Shown in pieces: positions 8,628 through 16,068 of a stretch of 36,853 nt of DNA. The translations under genes and the position numbers were made by a program. Below the pieces are notes generated by a model. That model was not told the DNA's origin. It saw only the letters and a list, made by a program, of their open reading frames with translations, and did no database searches. Source of the stretch: a virus; IMG/VR virus record IMGVR_UViG_3300020084_000042, positions 1 to 36,853 of that record; one strand, given 5' to 3'. How positions within the stretch are numbered: position 1 is the first letter of the stretch; every line of letters begins with the position of its first letter.

Positions 8628-8795
8628 ATGAATCCTATAATGAAGGAATATATGAAAGCCTCTATTGAGGAGAAGAAAGAGTTTATTATCCTCTTGTCAA
8701 AGAGAGTAGCGGGCCTTTTTAACCCAGATATACTGGAAGAGTTTAAGAAGCTCTGTAATTATAAAGATGGAGGGTCTCAAAATGGGATGGGATAA
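8628..8795 (+). CDS. Small charged hypothetical protein before holin-like gene
   Basis: The 55-residue ORF starts at the second of two close ATG codons; the ATG at 8628 has eight bases to GGAGG, while the ATG at 8624 runs into a stop after 14 codons. It is helical and charged (EEKKEFIILLSKRVAGLFN). It overlaps the following holin-like gene by 14 bases. No family recognised; coupling to lysis genes suggests a helper role, but this is only context. Confidence 0.5.
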   Translation: MNPIMKEYMKASIEEKKEFIILLSKRVAGLFNPDILEEFKKLCNYKDGGSQNGMG

Positions 8796-9048
8796 TGCTG
8801 GGTATGGTGCAGGTGGGGGCCTTATCGGAGCCTTACTTGGTGCTATTGGTAGTTGGCTTGGTTTTGATAAAAGGATAAATAGAGTTGAGGGTGAAATAGA
8901 AAAACTTTTACCCCGTACAGAACATGAAGCTCATAAACAAGCCTGTGATAAGGTAATTCAAACTATTAATGCAACTCTTCTCAGTATAAATGAGAAACAA
9001 GATGAAATGCTTGAAAAACTTGGTGAGTTAAAAGGGAAGGTTCACTAA
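8782..9048 (+). CDS. Holin-like small membrane protein
   Basis: I start this gene at ATG 8782, eight bases after GGAGG (8769-8773), rather than at ATG 8767, giving 88 residues. Residues 9-26 form one Gly-Ala-Leu-rich membrane helix (GAGGGLIGALLGAIGSWLG), followed by a coiled coil with heptad-like spacing (RINRVEGEIEKLLP, then LLSINEKQDEMLEKLGELKG). This is the layout of XhlA-type and other single-span holin-like proteins. The endolysin follows one base after its stop, which supports a lysis role. Confidence 0.65.
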   Translation: MGWDNAGYGAGGGLIGALLGAIGSWLGFDKRINRVEGEIEKLLPRTEHEAHKQACDKVIQTINATLLSINEKQDEMLEKLGELKGKVH

Positions 9049-9049
9049 G

Positions 9050-9424
9050 ATGACACTTAGGGAGAAACAGGCTGCTTTTTGGCCTTTGGTTGCTATGTTA
9101 ATTTTGAAGGCACGAGATTTGGGTACTCCTATACTTATCATAGAATGGGTAAGAACTGCGAGGCAACAACAGTTATTAGTTGCTAAAGGGGCAAGTAAAA
9201 CACTGAAATCAAGGCATTTGGATGGTTTAGCTGTTGATATAGCTTTTCTATCTGACATCCAGGATGATGGGAGGCTAAATTATGAACCAGACAAATATAA
9301 AGAGCTTGGTGAGTACTGGGAAAGCCTTGGTCAAAGGTGGGGGGGTAGGTTTGGGGATGACCCTAAGACGGAAAGAATTGAAGGTTGGGATGCTGGGCAT
9401 TTTGAGTATAAGGAGGGAGTATGA
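9050..9424 (+). CDS. Endolysin, M15 family peptidase (VanY/T5 type)
   Basis: The 124-residue protein is a compact LAS/M15 metallopeptidase. It shows the SRHLDGLAVD motif (zinc ligands His56 and Asp63) and GWDAGHFEY (catalytic Asp114 and third zinc ligand His117). Enzymes of this group cut L-Ala-D-Glu or D-Ala peptide bonds in peptidoglycan; which one cannot be read from sequence. There is no signal peptide, so release should depend on the holin-like protein encoded just upstream. The next gene overlaps its stop as ATGA. Confidence 0.9.
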   Translation: MTLREKQAAFWPLVAMLILKARDLGTPILIIEWVRTARQQQLLVAKGASKTLKSRHLDGLAVDIAFLSDIQDDGRLNYEPDKYKELGEYWESLGQRWGGRFGDDPKTERIEGWDAGHFEYKEGV

Positions 9425-9579
9425 GTAGGTTCTTAGTCTCATTATTGCTTTGCCTTGCTATCTTGATAACACAAATACCTATTGACTTTTGGGATAGTTT
9501 ACAATTACAAGAGAAACGGATTATATTAAATGCTTGTTATGCAAAATGTAAAGAGTTAATGGAAGGTAAGGCGGTCTGA
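9421..9579 (+). CDS. Small secreted or membrane-anchored protein after endolysin
   Basis: The 52-residue ORF overlaps the endolysin stop (ATGA). Residues 4-20 are a hydrophobic helix (FLVSLLLCLAILITQIP) that could be a signal anchor, and the remainder is charged with two Cys (CYAKC, residues 39-43). A spanin-like or accessory holin role is possible from position, but it is shorter than most inner-membrane spanins. The frame continues past the TGA for another 24 sense codons containing a CxC pair, which is discussed as a finding. Confidence 0.55.
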   Translation: MSRFLVSLLLCLAILITQIPIDFWDSLQLQEKRIILNACYAKCKELMEGKAV

Positions 9580-9713
9580 CTTAGGATTAAGAGGGTTGGA
9601 GACTCTCTTGAAATTTGGTGTGAGTGTAAGGATAAAGGAGAGGTTATGCTATGAACATTATTGTCTTACTAAAAGCTTATACAAGCTTTAATAAACTTAA
9701 GGAGGCATTTAAG

Positions 9714-9881
9714 ATGAAAGATTGGAAGACAACACTGGCAGCTTTTGTAGTACTTCTTGGATTTTTATTCAAGATGCTATTTAAGGCTGATATACCCCAA
9801 GAAGTATCAGATGCTATTATGTTAATTGGCACATTCTTTATTGGTTTCTTTGCAAAAGATAGTGTGAAGAAAGATGAGTAA
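9714..9881 (+). CDS. Small two-helix membrane protein, holin-like
   Basis: The start at 9714 is preferred because AAGGAGG (9699-9705) lies eight bases before it; an upstream ATG at 9651 would place this site inside the coding region. The 55-residue product begins MKDWKTTLAAFVVLLGF and has a second hydrophobic stretch (AIMLIGTFFIGFFA), with Lys-rich ends. Such short proteins are common beside phage lysis genes. It may be a second holin or an antiholin; sequence alone does not decide. Confidence 0.6.
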   Translation: MKDWKTTLAAFVVLLGFLFKMLFKADIPQEVSDAIMLIGTFFIGFFAKDSVKKDE

Positions 9882-10038
9882 AGAAGAAGGCAGGTTTGAC
9901 AAGATTGTTGAGGAACTTAGGCCTAAGAAAGAATTAAGGCTTAAGGTCCCAATTCTTGAAGTTCGCTCAGATGGTAGTATAAAACTTTTTGGAATAATTC
10001 CTATAAGGAGGAAAAGGAATGAAAAAATTACTACTTAG
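9874..10038 (+). CDS. Small basic hypothetical protein
   Basis: The 54-residue ORF overlaps both neighbours (8 bases upstream, 20 bases downstream). It is charged, with beta-like segments (LRLKVPILEVRSDGSIKLFG) and a basic end (IPIRRKRNEK). Its last codons contain the AAGGAGGAAAAGG ribosome binding site of the next gene. No family recognised. Confidence 0.5.
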   Translation: MSKEEGRFDKIVEELRPKKELRLKVPILEVRSDGSIKLFGIIPIRRKRNEKITT

Positions 10039-10414
10039 TTTAGTACTGGTGTTAGGTTTGGTTAGCTTTGCTTATGCTGAACCTATAAGTTTTTCTGGTT
10101 TAAATTTACAGGGGGATACTTTGTATCTTCCAACACTTGGTGTATTTGCAGTTGGTGTTGGTAGTGATATTGCTTCATTCTATGATTTCTTATCAATTAG
10201 AGCTGAGGCAACTGTTATCTCACAGGACAATGTTGCAAATATGGCTGGAGTTGGGCTTGGTTTAAATATTCCAAAACTAGTAGAGAAAGCTGGTGGTACT
10301 TGGCTCTTAAAAGGTTTTACATCTTCCATTGGTATTCTTGGTATGATGAGTTTTACTGCACCAGTGAAGGTTCATCCAGCTCTCTATGTAACAATCTTGA
10401 AAGTAACATTCTAA
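10019..10414 (+). CDS. Secreted protein with signal peptide
   Basis: The product has 131 residues. It starts with a classical Sec signal peptide (MKKLLLSLVLVLGLVSFAYA), likely cut before Glu-Pro. The mature part is Gly-rich with alternating hydrophobic residues (LGVFAVGVGSDIASF, GVGLGLNIP) and ends in Phe after a beta strand (YVTILKVTF), as outer-membrane or periplasmic beta proteins often do. An export role at the host envelope, for example blocking superinfection or helping lysis, is possible but not shown. The terminal aromatic residue fits a Gram-negative host. Confidence 0.65.
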   Translation: MKKLLLSLVLVLGLVSFAYAEPISFSGLNLQGDTLYLPTLGVFAVGVGSDIASFYDFLSIRAEATVISQDNVANMAGVGLGLNIPKLVEKAGGTWLLKGFTSSIGILGMMSFTAPVKVHPALYVTILKVTF

Positions 10415-10426
10415 AGGGGTTAATAG

Positions 10427-10846
10427 ATGGCAGCATACAACAAATTCCACGATTTTGTAGAGCAGTTAGGAAAAGGTGTGCATCAGCTTCACGCTGCTGG
10501 GCATACTTTGATGGTTTATCTTACAAATGATACTCCAGATGCTTCTCTTGATGCAGTGAAGGCAGACCTTGCAGGTATTACAGAACAAAATGGTTATGCC
10601 CCTGCTGATGTCCAGAATGATTATACTGAGACAGGTGGTACTGGTACAATGACAGCAGTAGACAAGACGTGGACAGCATCGGGTGGTTCATTCGGGCCTT
10701 TTAGATATGTTCCAATGTACAATGATACTCCGATATCTCCTGCTGACCCACTAATTTCGTGGTGGGATTATGGCTCAGCAATTACTATTAATGCAGGTGA
10801 GAGTTTTACAGTTGACTTTGGTGCAAGTGTGTTAACGATAGCATAA
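10427..10846 (+). CDS. Conserved phage structural protein
   Basis: This 139-residue protein matches a common phage pattern: an N-terminal helix (YNKFHDFVEQLGKGVHQL), the segment LMVYLTNDTP, a central FGPFRYVPMYNDTP strand pair, then WWDYGSAITINAGESFTVDF and a hydrophobic end VLTIA. Members are usually annotated as hypothetical or as capsid-associated proteins. The beta-rich layout and position among virion genes support a structural role. Confidence 0.65.
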   Translation: MAAYNKFHDFVEQLGKGVHQLHAAGHTLMVYLTNDTPDASLDAVKADLAGITEQNGYAPADVQNDYTETGGTGTMTAVDKTWTASGGSFGPFRYVPMYNDTPISPADPLISWWDYGSAITINAGESFTVDFGASVLTIA

Positions 10847-11211
10847 TGGAACTGTTAACGTTAAGAGAATGTCACTGTGGTAACGGGAAAATAATCCTTA
10901 GGCAGGTAACAAATACTTGTTGTGAAATTAGATGCCAGAGGTGTGCAGATTTTGTCTGGGGTAATACCTTTGATTATGCTGTGAAACGCTGGAATGAGAT
11001 GCAAGAGAAGGCTAAAGGTTATAAAGAGTCTGTATCCCAACCAGATACTGTGAAAGATTGTTGTAAATATGCGAAGAATCTTACAGAATTAAAAGATGAT
11101 AGAAAAGGTGTTAATACTAGAGTCTGCAAGATTTGTGGGTGTAAACATATTAGGTTTAAGGTAGATCCTATAGAATTGGGTCTATCAAACTACAAGAGGT
11201 TAAATGGCTAA
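10846..11211 (+). CDS. Lar-like zinc protein with C-terminal second zinc module
   Basis: The 121-residue protein has two cysteine modules. Residues 9-50 read CHCG, then CCEIRCQRCA, then a segment ending YAVKRWNEM; this is the layout of the Lar restriction-alleviation family (CPFCG, CxxC, eeAixxWN). The C-terminal half has CCKYAKNLTEL and VCKICGCKH, another zinc-binding pair found in phage proteins. Lar of the Rac prophage relieves type I restriction. An anti-restriction role fits the DNA-modification genes on the other arm but is inferred. The start overlaps the previous stop (TAATG). Confidence 0.55.
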   Translation: MELLTLRECHCGNGKIILRQVTNTCCEIRCQRCADFVWGNTFDYAVKRWNEMQEKAKGYKESVSQPDTVKDCCKYAKNLTELKDDRKGVNTRVCKICGCKHIRFKVDPIELGLSNYKRLNG

Positions 11212-13006
11212 CTGGGTCAAAGATTATTTAGAGAAGAATCCTGATAAGGTTTCCAAGATTCATTCAAGAGCAAGAGGGTCTATTACCTTCAAAGAAGGTG
11301 GTTATTTTGTTACAGAATGTCTTGGCGGGCCGATTCACTATTTTGATGGTATATGGAAACCTATTGATACCAAACTTCTCCCGATTGGGGTTGAGTATGG
11401 AGCTCCTGGGCTTAATACAAGAATTAAAAAGGATGGTTTGGTAAGAATTTCAGGCTCTACTGGGAAGACGCTTCATACACAATCTACAAATAGAATAGGA
11501 ATCTTTAATGTCTCTACTAAGAAATTCACCTCGCTTCTTACTTTTCCCATTGGTGTGGTTTCTGATGATTGTGTCATCCGAGAGAAAGGCAACTATCACC
11601 ATTGTCTGAGATTGACAGAAACAGGGTTAAGGGAATCACTCACGATTGACGTTGCTCCTTCTGGTGGCACAGATGATTGGGCTGTCATTGAGACTAACTT
11701 TGGTACTACTCAGATTTGGCCTGATGGTTGGCTTGGTGATTTCAATAAAGCAGACCATATTTTTCCTATTCCTTATGGCATAGATGCAAAAAACAAGCCT
11801 ATCCTTATGAAACGCTATGCTCGGTATGTTGGAGGTATTCAATATCTTTATACGGGTGTCTCTATTGCAGAATTGTCAAAATATACCTTCCCTGTAGTTC
11901 TTGACCCTGATTATCTTGACATGGTGGTGGATGGATTCATTTATGGAGCCTCTACCTCCTATTCTACTGCAAGGAGTACTTCTTCCACTCACGACACTAC
12001 TTATATTTCCCTTATGTGTGGGCAATACTATAACACTGGTATCTTAGTTTATGATGTTTATAGGGCTTTTACAAAGTTTGACACAACAGCTATTCCCGCT
12101 GCTGCGAGTATTAGTCAAGTTAACAAAAAGATGGTATGTATTGCAGACTATTCTGACACAGATTTTGACGTTCAAATTGTAAAACAGGATTGGTCAGCCC
12201 AAGACCCTATATCTGCTTCAAACAGAGAGGCTGCTTATGACAATTGTCTTGCTGGCACTGCCGATGATAGTATCTGGAGAAACACGAGTGGAATGGCTAT
12301 AAACACGCAGTATGCGAGTGGTAATCTCAGCACTTCGTGGGTAGTCAAGGCTGGTTACACCTATTATTCACTGAGAAGTTCAAGGGACTACAATGCCAAC
12401 CAACCTACTGGTTTAGAATATATACACATCGCTTCCCAAGAAAATGCCACCGAGTCATACAGACCGATTTTGACGGTGGTGTGGAGTGTTGCTTATATCA
12501 TATCCGCAGCAGGTGGAGGTTATGCTCTTACAGGACAGGCAGTTGACACTTTAAAAGCTTCAAAAGTTCTATCTGAGGTAGGTTCATATACTTTTACAGG
12601 CCAGGATGTAGCCCTTATAAAAGGAATAGGAATAGTTGTAGATGCAGGTGAATATATTTTAACAGGCCAAGATGTAGCAACCTTTTTTAATAGAAAAATT
12701 ATCTGTGATGATGGCTCTTATATCACCATAGGGCAAATTCTAAATTTGATAAAGGATAGCAAAATTACTCTTGAAGCAGGTTCCTTTAATTTATCAGGGC
12801 AGGTAGTTTCTTTACTTAAAACCTATCTTTTACTAGTAGAAGTAGGTGAATTTAAGTTAATTGGTAAGGAGGTAACTTTTATTGGTAAGGGTCACTTGAT
12901 TGGGTTTAGTTGCCCTGTTCCAGGTTCTATAAATGACTTTACATGTAGTATACCTAAAAGTTTAACTGGTTTAAATATCAATCCAGAAGGGAGGTTAAAA
13001 GTATGA
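11204..13006 (+). CDS. Tail fibre or appendage protein with 22-residue repeats
   Basis: The 600-residue protein has three parts. Residues 1-240 are beta-rich, with many aromatic residues. Residues about 250-420 resemble a DNRLRE/carbohydrate-binding-like beta sandwich (AFTKFDTTAIPAAASISQV, then IVKQDWSAQDPISA). Residues 440-570 hold six repeats of exactly 22 residues. The start at 11204 overlaps the previous gene by eight bases and follows AAGAGG. A host-surface-binding role is likely. Codon use in the first two-thirds is richer in C and G than in the repeat part, which suggests mosaic origin. Confidence 0.65.
   Translation: MANWVKDYLEKNPDKVSKIHSRARGSITFKEGGYFVTECLGGPIHYFDGIWKPIDTKLLPIGVEYGAPGLNTRIKKDGLVRISGSTGKTLHTQSTNRIGIFNVSTKKFTSLLTFPIGVVSDDCVIREKGNYHHCLRLTETGLRESLTIDVAPSGGTDDWAVIETNFGTTQIWPDGWLGDFNKADHIFPIPYGIDAKNKPILMKRYARYVGGIQYLYTGVSIAELSKYTFPVVLDPDYLDMVVDGFIYGASTSYSTARSTSSTHDTTYISLMCGQYYNTGILVYDVYRAFTKFDTTAIPAAASISQVNKKMVCIADYSDTDFDVQIVKQDWSAQDPISASNREAAYDNCLAGTADDSIWRNTSGMAINTQYASGNLSTSWVVKAGYTYYSLRSSRDYNANQPTGLEYIHIASQENATESYRPILTVVWSVAYIISAAGGGYALTGQAVDTLKASKVLSEVGSYTFTGQDVALIKGIGIVVDAGEYILTGQDVATFFNRKIICDDGSYITIGQILNLIKDSKITLEAGSFNLSGQVVSLLKTYLLLVEVGEFKLIGKEVTFIGKGHLIGFSCPVPGSINDFTCSIPKSLTGLNINPEGRLKV
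12521..12916 (+). repeat. Six in-frame 66-bp tandem repeats in the fibre gene
   Basis: The coding sequence contains six copies of a 22-residue unit with an aromatic residue at the same place every 66 bases (12521, 12587, 12653, 12719, 12785, 12851). The consensus is aromatic, x, Leu/Thr, Thr/Ser, Gly, Gln, then a hydrophobic run and an acidic residue before Gly (for example SYTFTGQDVALIK, EYILTGQDVATFF, SFNLSGQVVSLLK). Copies have diverged but the period is exact, so the repeat is old and held by structure, probably a beta-solenoid shaft. Confidence 0.8.
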
Positions 13007-13701
13007 GCAGCACTTATGGAGATTTAAAGCCTCAAATTCAAAGGAATATAGGGAATAGGTTAGATTCCGATTCTGGGAGTTCAATTTTATTCTTCTTTAA
13101 CTCTGCCCAAAGGTTAGCAGCTACCTTACACAACTGGTGGGAGTTGGAGAAAAAGGTTTGCCCAGTCCTTGCAAAAGATATAGCAGATTATAATATTGAG
13201 TTGGAAAGGTTTAATAAATTCTATAGCACAGTTCTAATAACTTCAACAAAAGGATATCCTTTAGATTTTATTTCTCCTTTAAAATGGGACCAAGAGATAA
13301 TTCCTTATATTCCTACAGCTACTTCAGGTAGACCTACTATTTATACAAAATGGGGGAATGTTATTTCATTATTTAGGAAACCAGATGATGCTTATTCCTT
13401 AGTAATAAGATTTCATCAATGGCCTCTTCCAGTTACAGATGATACAACAGTGATTCAATTTAAAGAATTAGATGAAGTTTTAATTCTTTTAACCACAGGT
13501 CTTTTCTTCTTTAGTATAGAAGAAATAGAAGTAGGAACTAGATGGTTTGGTTTAGCTAGCAAGTTATTAACTTCTTATAATATTTCTAAAGAACTCTTAC
13601 CAAACCTTACAGCATTACAAGGTTTTATTAAAGGGGATATTTCCAAAAACCTTTCTGGGGATTATTGGTTAAATCCTTTTATCCATTCAAAACCTAAATA
13701 A
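13003..13701 (+). CDS. Head-tail adaptor-like protein
   Basis: The product has 232 residues. It starts with a helix (YGDLKPQIQRNIGNRL) and a WWELE segment near residue 45, followed by beta strands (GRPTIYTKWGNVISLFRKP and SLVIRFHQWPLPV) and a helical C-terminal part. This resembles the short adaptor proteins that dock below the portal in podoviruses. It is followed by a propeller protein like the P22 tail gene order. The start overlaps the fibre stop (ATGA). The call depends on layout and order. Confidence 0.6.
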   Translation: MSSTYGDLKPQIQRNIGNRLDSDSGSSILFFFNSAQRLAATLHNWWELEKKVCPVLAKDIADYNIELERFNKFYSTVLITSTKGYPLDFISPLKWDQEIIPYIPTATSGRPTIYTKWGNVISLFRKPDDAYSLVIRFHQWPLPVTDDTTVIQFKELDEVLILLTTGLFFFSIEEIEVGTRWFGLASKLLTSYNISKELLPNLTALQGFIKGDISKNLSGDYWLNPFIHSKPK

Positions 13702-13711
13702 GGAGGCTATA

Positions 13712-14578
13712 ATGGCATTTACAAGGTCTTGGAATGAGGCGGACCCTGCTGATGGGGATCAAGCAAGATATGGTGGGCAGGAGATTAGGGATTTAAAAGT
13801 TGATGTCAAGGAGAGATTGAATCTTGAACATCTTTATGGGTCTTTAACTACAGACCCTTTTGGTATGCATGCCTGGAAGGTTGTAAGTAAGACTGCAGGA
13901 TATACTGCAACACTTCTTGATAATATTATCCTGGTAAATGCTTCAGGAGGAGAAGTAACTATAGGTCTTCCTACAGCTATAGGTTCTACAGGTAAACCTT
14001 ACTTAATCAAGAAGACTGATAGTTCTGAAAACAAGGTTATTATTGACCCAAATGGTTCAGAGACTATAGATGGAGTGCTTACAGTATCTTTAGTTTCTCA
14101 ATATTCCTTTATTCAAATTATAAGTAATGGAAGTAATTGGGTCCTGGTTTCTGGTACAGGAGACTTTGGGGTGAGTCAATATACTTTTAGAGCATATGGT
14201 TCTGGTTCAGACCAGTCTATTGCATCTGATACTTGGACAAAAGTTACAGTATTCAATACTGAGAGTTATGACCCCTATGGAATGTTTGCGTCTAATACTA
14301 TTACTATTCCTGCAGCTGGTAAGTATCTCTTTATATGCTCACTAGATTGTCAGTATGATATTATAGGTCGTATTCAAGCCACTTTATACTCGGGAGGCAA
14401 CTTAGGTGTAGTAAAGGCAGCTCCTGGAGTAGTTAATAGATGTAGTATACAAATAATGGATATATACCCTTGTACTGGGGGTCAGACTATAGATGTATAT
14501 ATATATCAAACAGCTATGACTAACTTTTATGTAAAGGCAGGTAGTAGTACCTGGCTTGCAGTAACAAGGATAGCTTAA
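13712..14578 (+). CDS. Tail fibre-like protein with C1q-like C-terminal domain
   Basis: The 288-residue product has an N-terminal region (RSWNEADPADGD, then QEIRDLKVDVKERLNLEH) seen at the start of many phage fibre proteins. The middle is beta-rich. Residues about 160-288 read like a C1q/TNF jelly roll: TKVTVFNTESYDPYGMF, then ITIPAAGKYLFICSL, and an end AVTRI. Such domains form trimeric receptor-binding heads. The ATG follows AGGAGG. Confidence 0.65.
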   Translation: MAFTRSWNEADPADGDQARYGGQEIRDLKVDVKERLNLEHLYGSLTTDPFGMHAWKVVSKTAGYTATLLDNIILVNASGGEVTIGLPTAIGSTGKPYLIKKTDSSENKVIIDPNGSETIDGVLTVSLVSQYSFIQIISNGSNWVLVSGTGDFGVSQYTFRAYGSGSDQSIASDTWTKVTVFNTESYDPYGMFASNTITIPAAGKYLFICSLDCQYDIIGRIQATLYSGGNLGVVKAAPGVVNRCSIQIMDIYPCTGGQTIDVYIYQTAMTNFYVKAGSSTWLAVTRIA

Positions 14579-14580
14579 AG

Positions 14581-16068
14581 ATGGAACTTAAACATTGTAT
14601 TTCATTTACTAAAGGTTACATACCAAGTGTTGATGGTCTACTACTTCCTGACGATGCTAGTCCTGATACCCAAGAGGTAGAATTTTACAAAGGTTTATTA
14701 AGGCCTGCAAGAGGTTTTTCTCTTTTTACCTCAGGTTCTATAGCCAATACTCCTTTAACCCTATACCAATTTACAAAGACTGATGGAGGCTCTTATTTTG
14801 TTTTAGCTACTTCAGCTGCTCTTTTCTATTATTCTGCAGGTACCTGGACCTCTATAGGAGTTTATACTGGAACAGATCCCAGACATGTTTCTATGACTGT
14901 TTGGCCTGGGACAGACCAATTGCTTATAAGTGACTATGAGAATGAGGTAAAAAAATGGAATGGGACTACATATGCCGCTCTTGGGGGTTTAACAAATATA
15001 AAAGCCAGATATATAAGAACCTTTTATGCCCATGTCTTATTAGGTAATACAATAGAATCAGGGACAGCCTGTCCTCATAGGATGAGATGGAGTAGTGTAG
15101 GGGCATATGAGAACTGGACTACTGGAACCTCAGGGTTCTTTGATTTGGCTGATACTCCAGGTTTTTTGAAGAGGGTTGAGTATTTAAGAGACAGGCTGTT
15201 TGCCTATAAAGAAGACTCAATTTGGGAAATAGCCTATGTAGGATATCCTAGAATATTCACGCCTGTAAAAGTGATAAGTGACACAGGCCTACTTGCTACT
15301 GACACTGTAGTTGAGATAGGTGGATTCCACTATTATATGGGCACTGATAATATTTATAGATTTAATGGAGTATCTAATGAGCCTATAGGAAATCAAATAT
15401 GGATGGAACTTTTTGGGCCTAATAGACTCTTGAATGACTCACAAGTTTCAAAATGCAAGGCAGTTTATGTTCCTGTTCTAAATGAGTATTGGTTAGCAGT
15501 TCCTACAATAGGTAGTACTGATGCGAAAACAATTTATAGATACAATATTACTACTCAAAGTTGGTGGTCTAGAAAGAGTGATAACCCAGTTTATTGCTTT
15601 GGTTCTTGGAAAGAGGCTACTAGTATTACCTGGGATGACCTTGTTGGTACATGGTTAGAGCAAGATTGGGTCTGGGGGGGTTCAGCAATAGTTTCAGATT
15701 TTCCTATAATACTTGTAGGTTCATCTACTGGTGCTACTAAATATATAAAGAAGATTGATGTTACTAAGGTATCTACAGACTTATCTAGTAAATACTGGGA
15801 TACTATAGATAAAACCTTTGAGAGGGAGAATAGGTTTCTACTTTTCTGGGTAGAGGCAGAAGGTAGTGGGTCTATTGAATTATTCTTCTCAGATAATGGG
15901 GGCCATTCTTATACTGCCTTAGGAACAGTTACTGGTTCTCTTAACATCTGGAAGTGGTTAAAATGGAGTTTTAATATTACAAGACATCAAATAAGGTTTA
16001 GATTGAGGCTAGAGGGGAATATAAGTGTAAGAAGATATATGTATGGTTATAAAGGGAGGAAGGTATAA
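14581..16068 (+). CDS. Beta-propeller tail protein, nozzle or stabilisation protein like
   Basis: The protein has 495 residues. It shows repeated propeller blades: SYFVLATSAALFYYS, DQLLISDYENEVKKW, RDRLFAYKEDSIWEIAY, YYMGTDNIYRFNG, NEYWLAVPTIGS, then YRYNITTQSWW. The C-terminal 120 residues form another beta domain. P22 gp10, a packaged-DNA stabilisation protein, also has a propeller and follows the adaptor gene, so a tail-nozzle role is likely. I see no catalytic residues. Confidence 0.65.
   Translation: MELKHCISFTKGYIPSVDGLLLPDDASPDTQEVEFYKGLLRPARGFSLFTSGSIANTPLTLYQFTKTDGGSYFVLATSAALFYYSAGTWTSIGVYTGTDPRHVSMTVWPGTDQLLISDYENEVKKWNGTTYAALGGLTNIKARYIRTFYAHVLLGNTIESGTACPHRMRWSSVGAYENWTTGTSGFFDLADTPGFLKRVEYLRDRLFAYKEDSIWEIAYVGYPRIFTPVKVISDTGLLATDTVVEIGGFHYYMGTDNIYRFNGVSNEPIGNQIWMELFGPNRLLNDSQVSKCKAVYVPVLNEYWLAVPTIGSTDAKTIYRYNITTQSWWSRKSDNPVYCFGSWKEATSITWDDLVGTWLEQDWVWGGSAIVSDFPIILVGSSTGATKYIKKIDVTKVSTDLSSKYWDTIDKTFERENRFLLFWVEAEGSGSIELFFSDNGGHSYTALGTVTGSLNIWKWLKWSFNITRHQIRFRLRLEGNISVRRYMYGYKGRKV

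Noticed and set aside
9651-9713. An extended N terminus from ATG 9651 for the small membrane protein
   Set aside because: The strong AAGGAGG site at 9699-9705 serves ATG 9714; the extension would encode that site and lacks membrane-protein character.
10300-10530. A plus-strand ORF bridging two genes
   Set aside because: It overlaps the ends of two well-supported genes in another frame and has no start site of its own.
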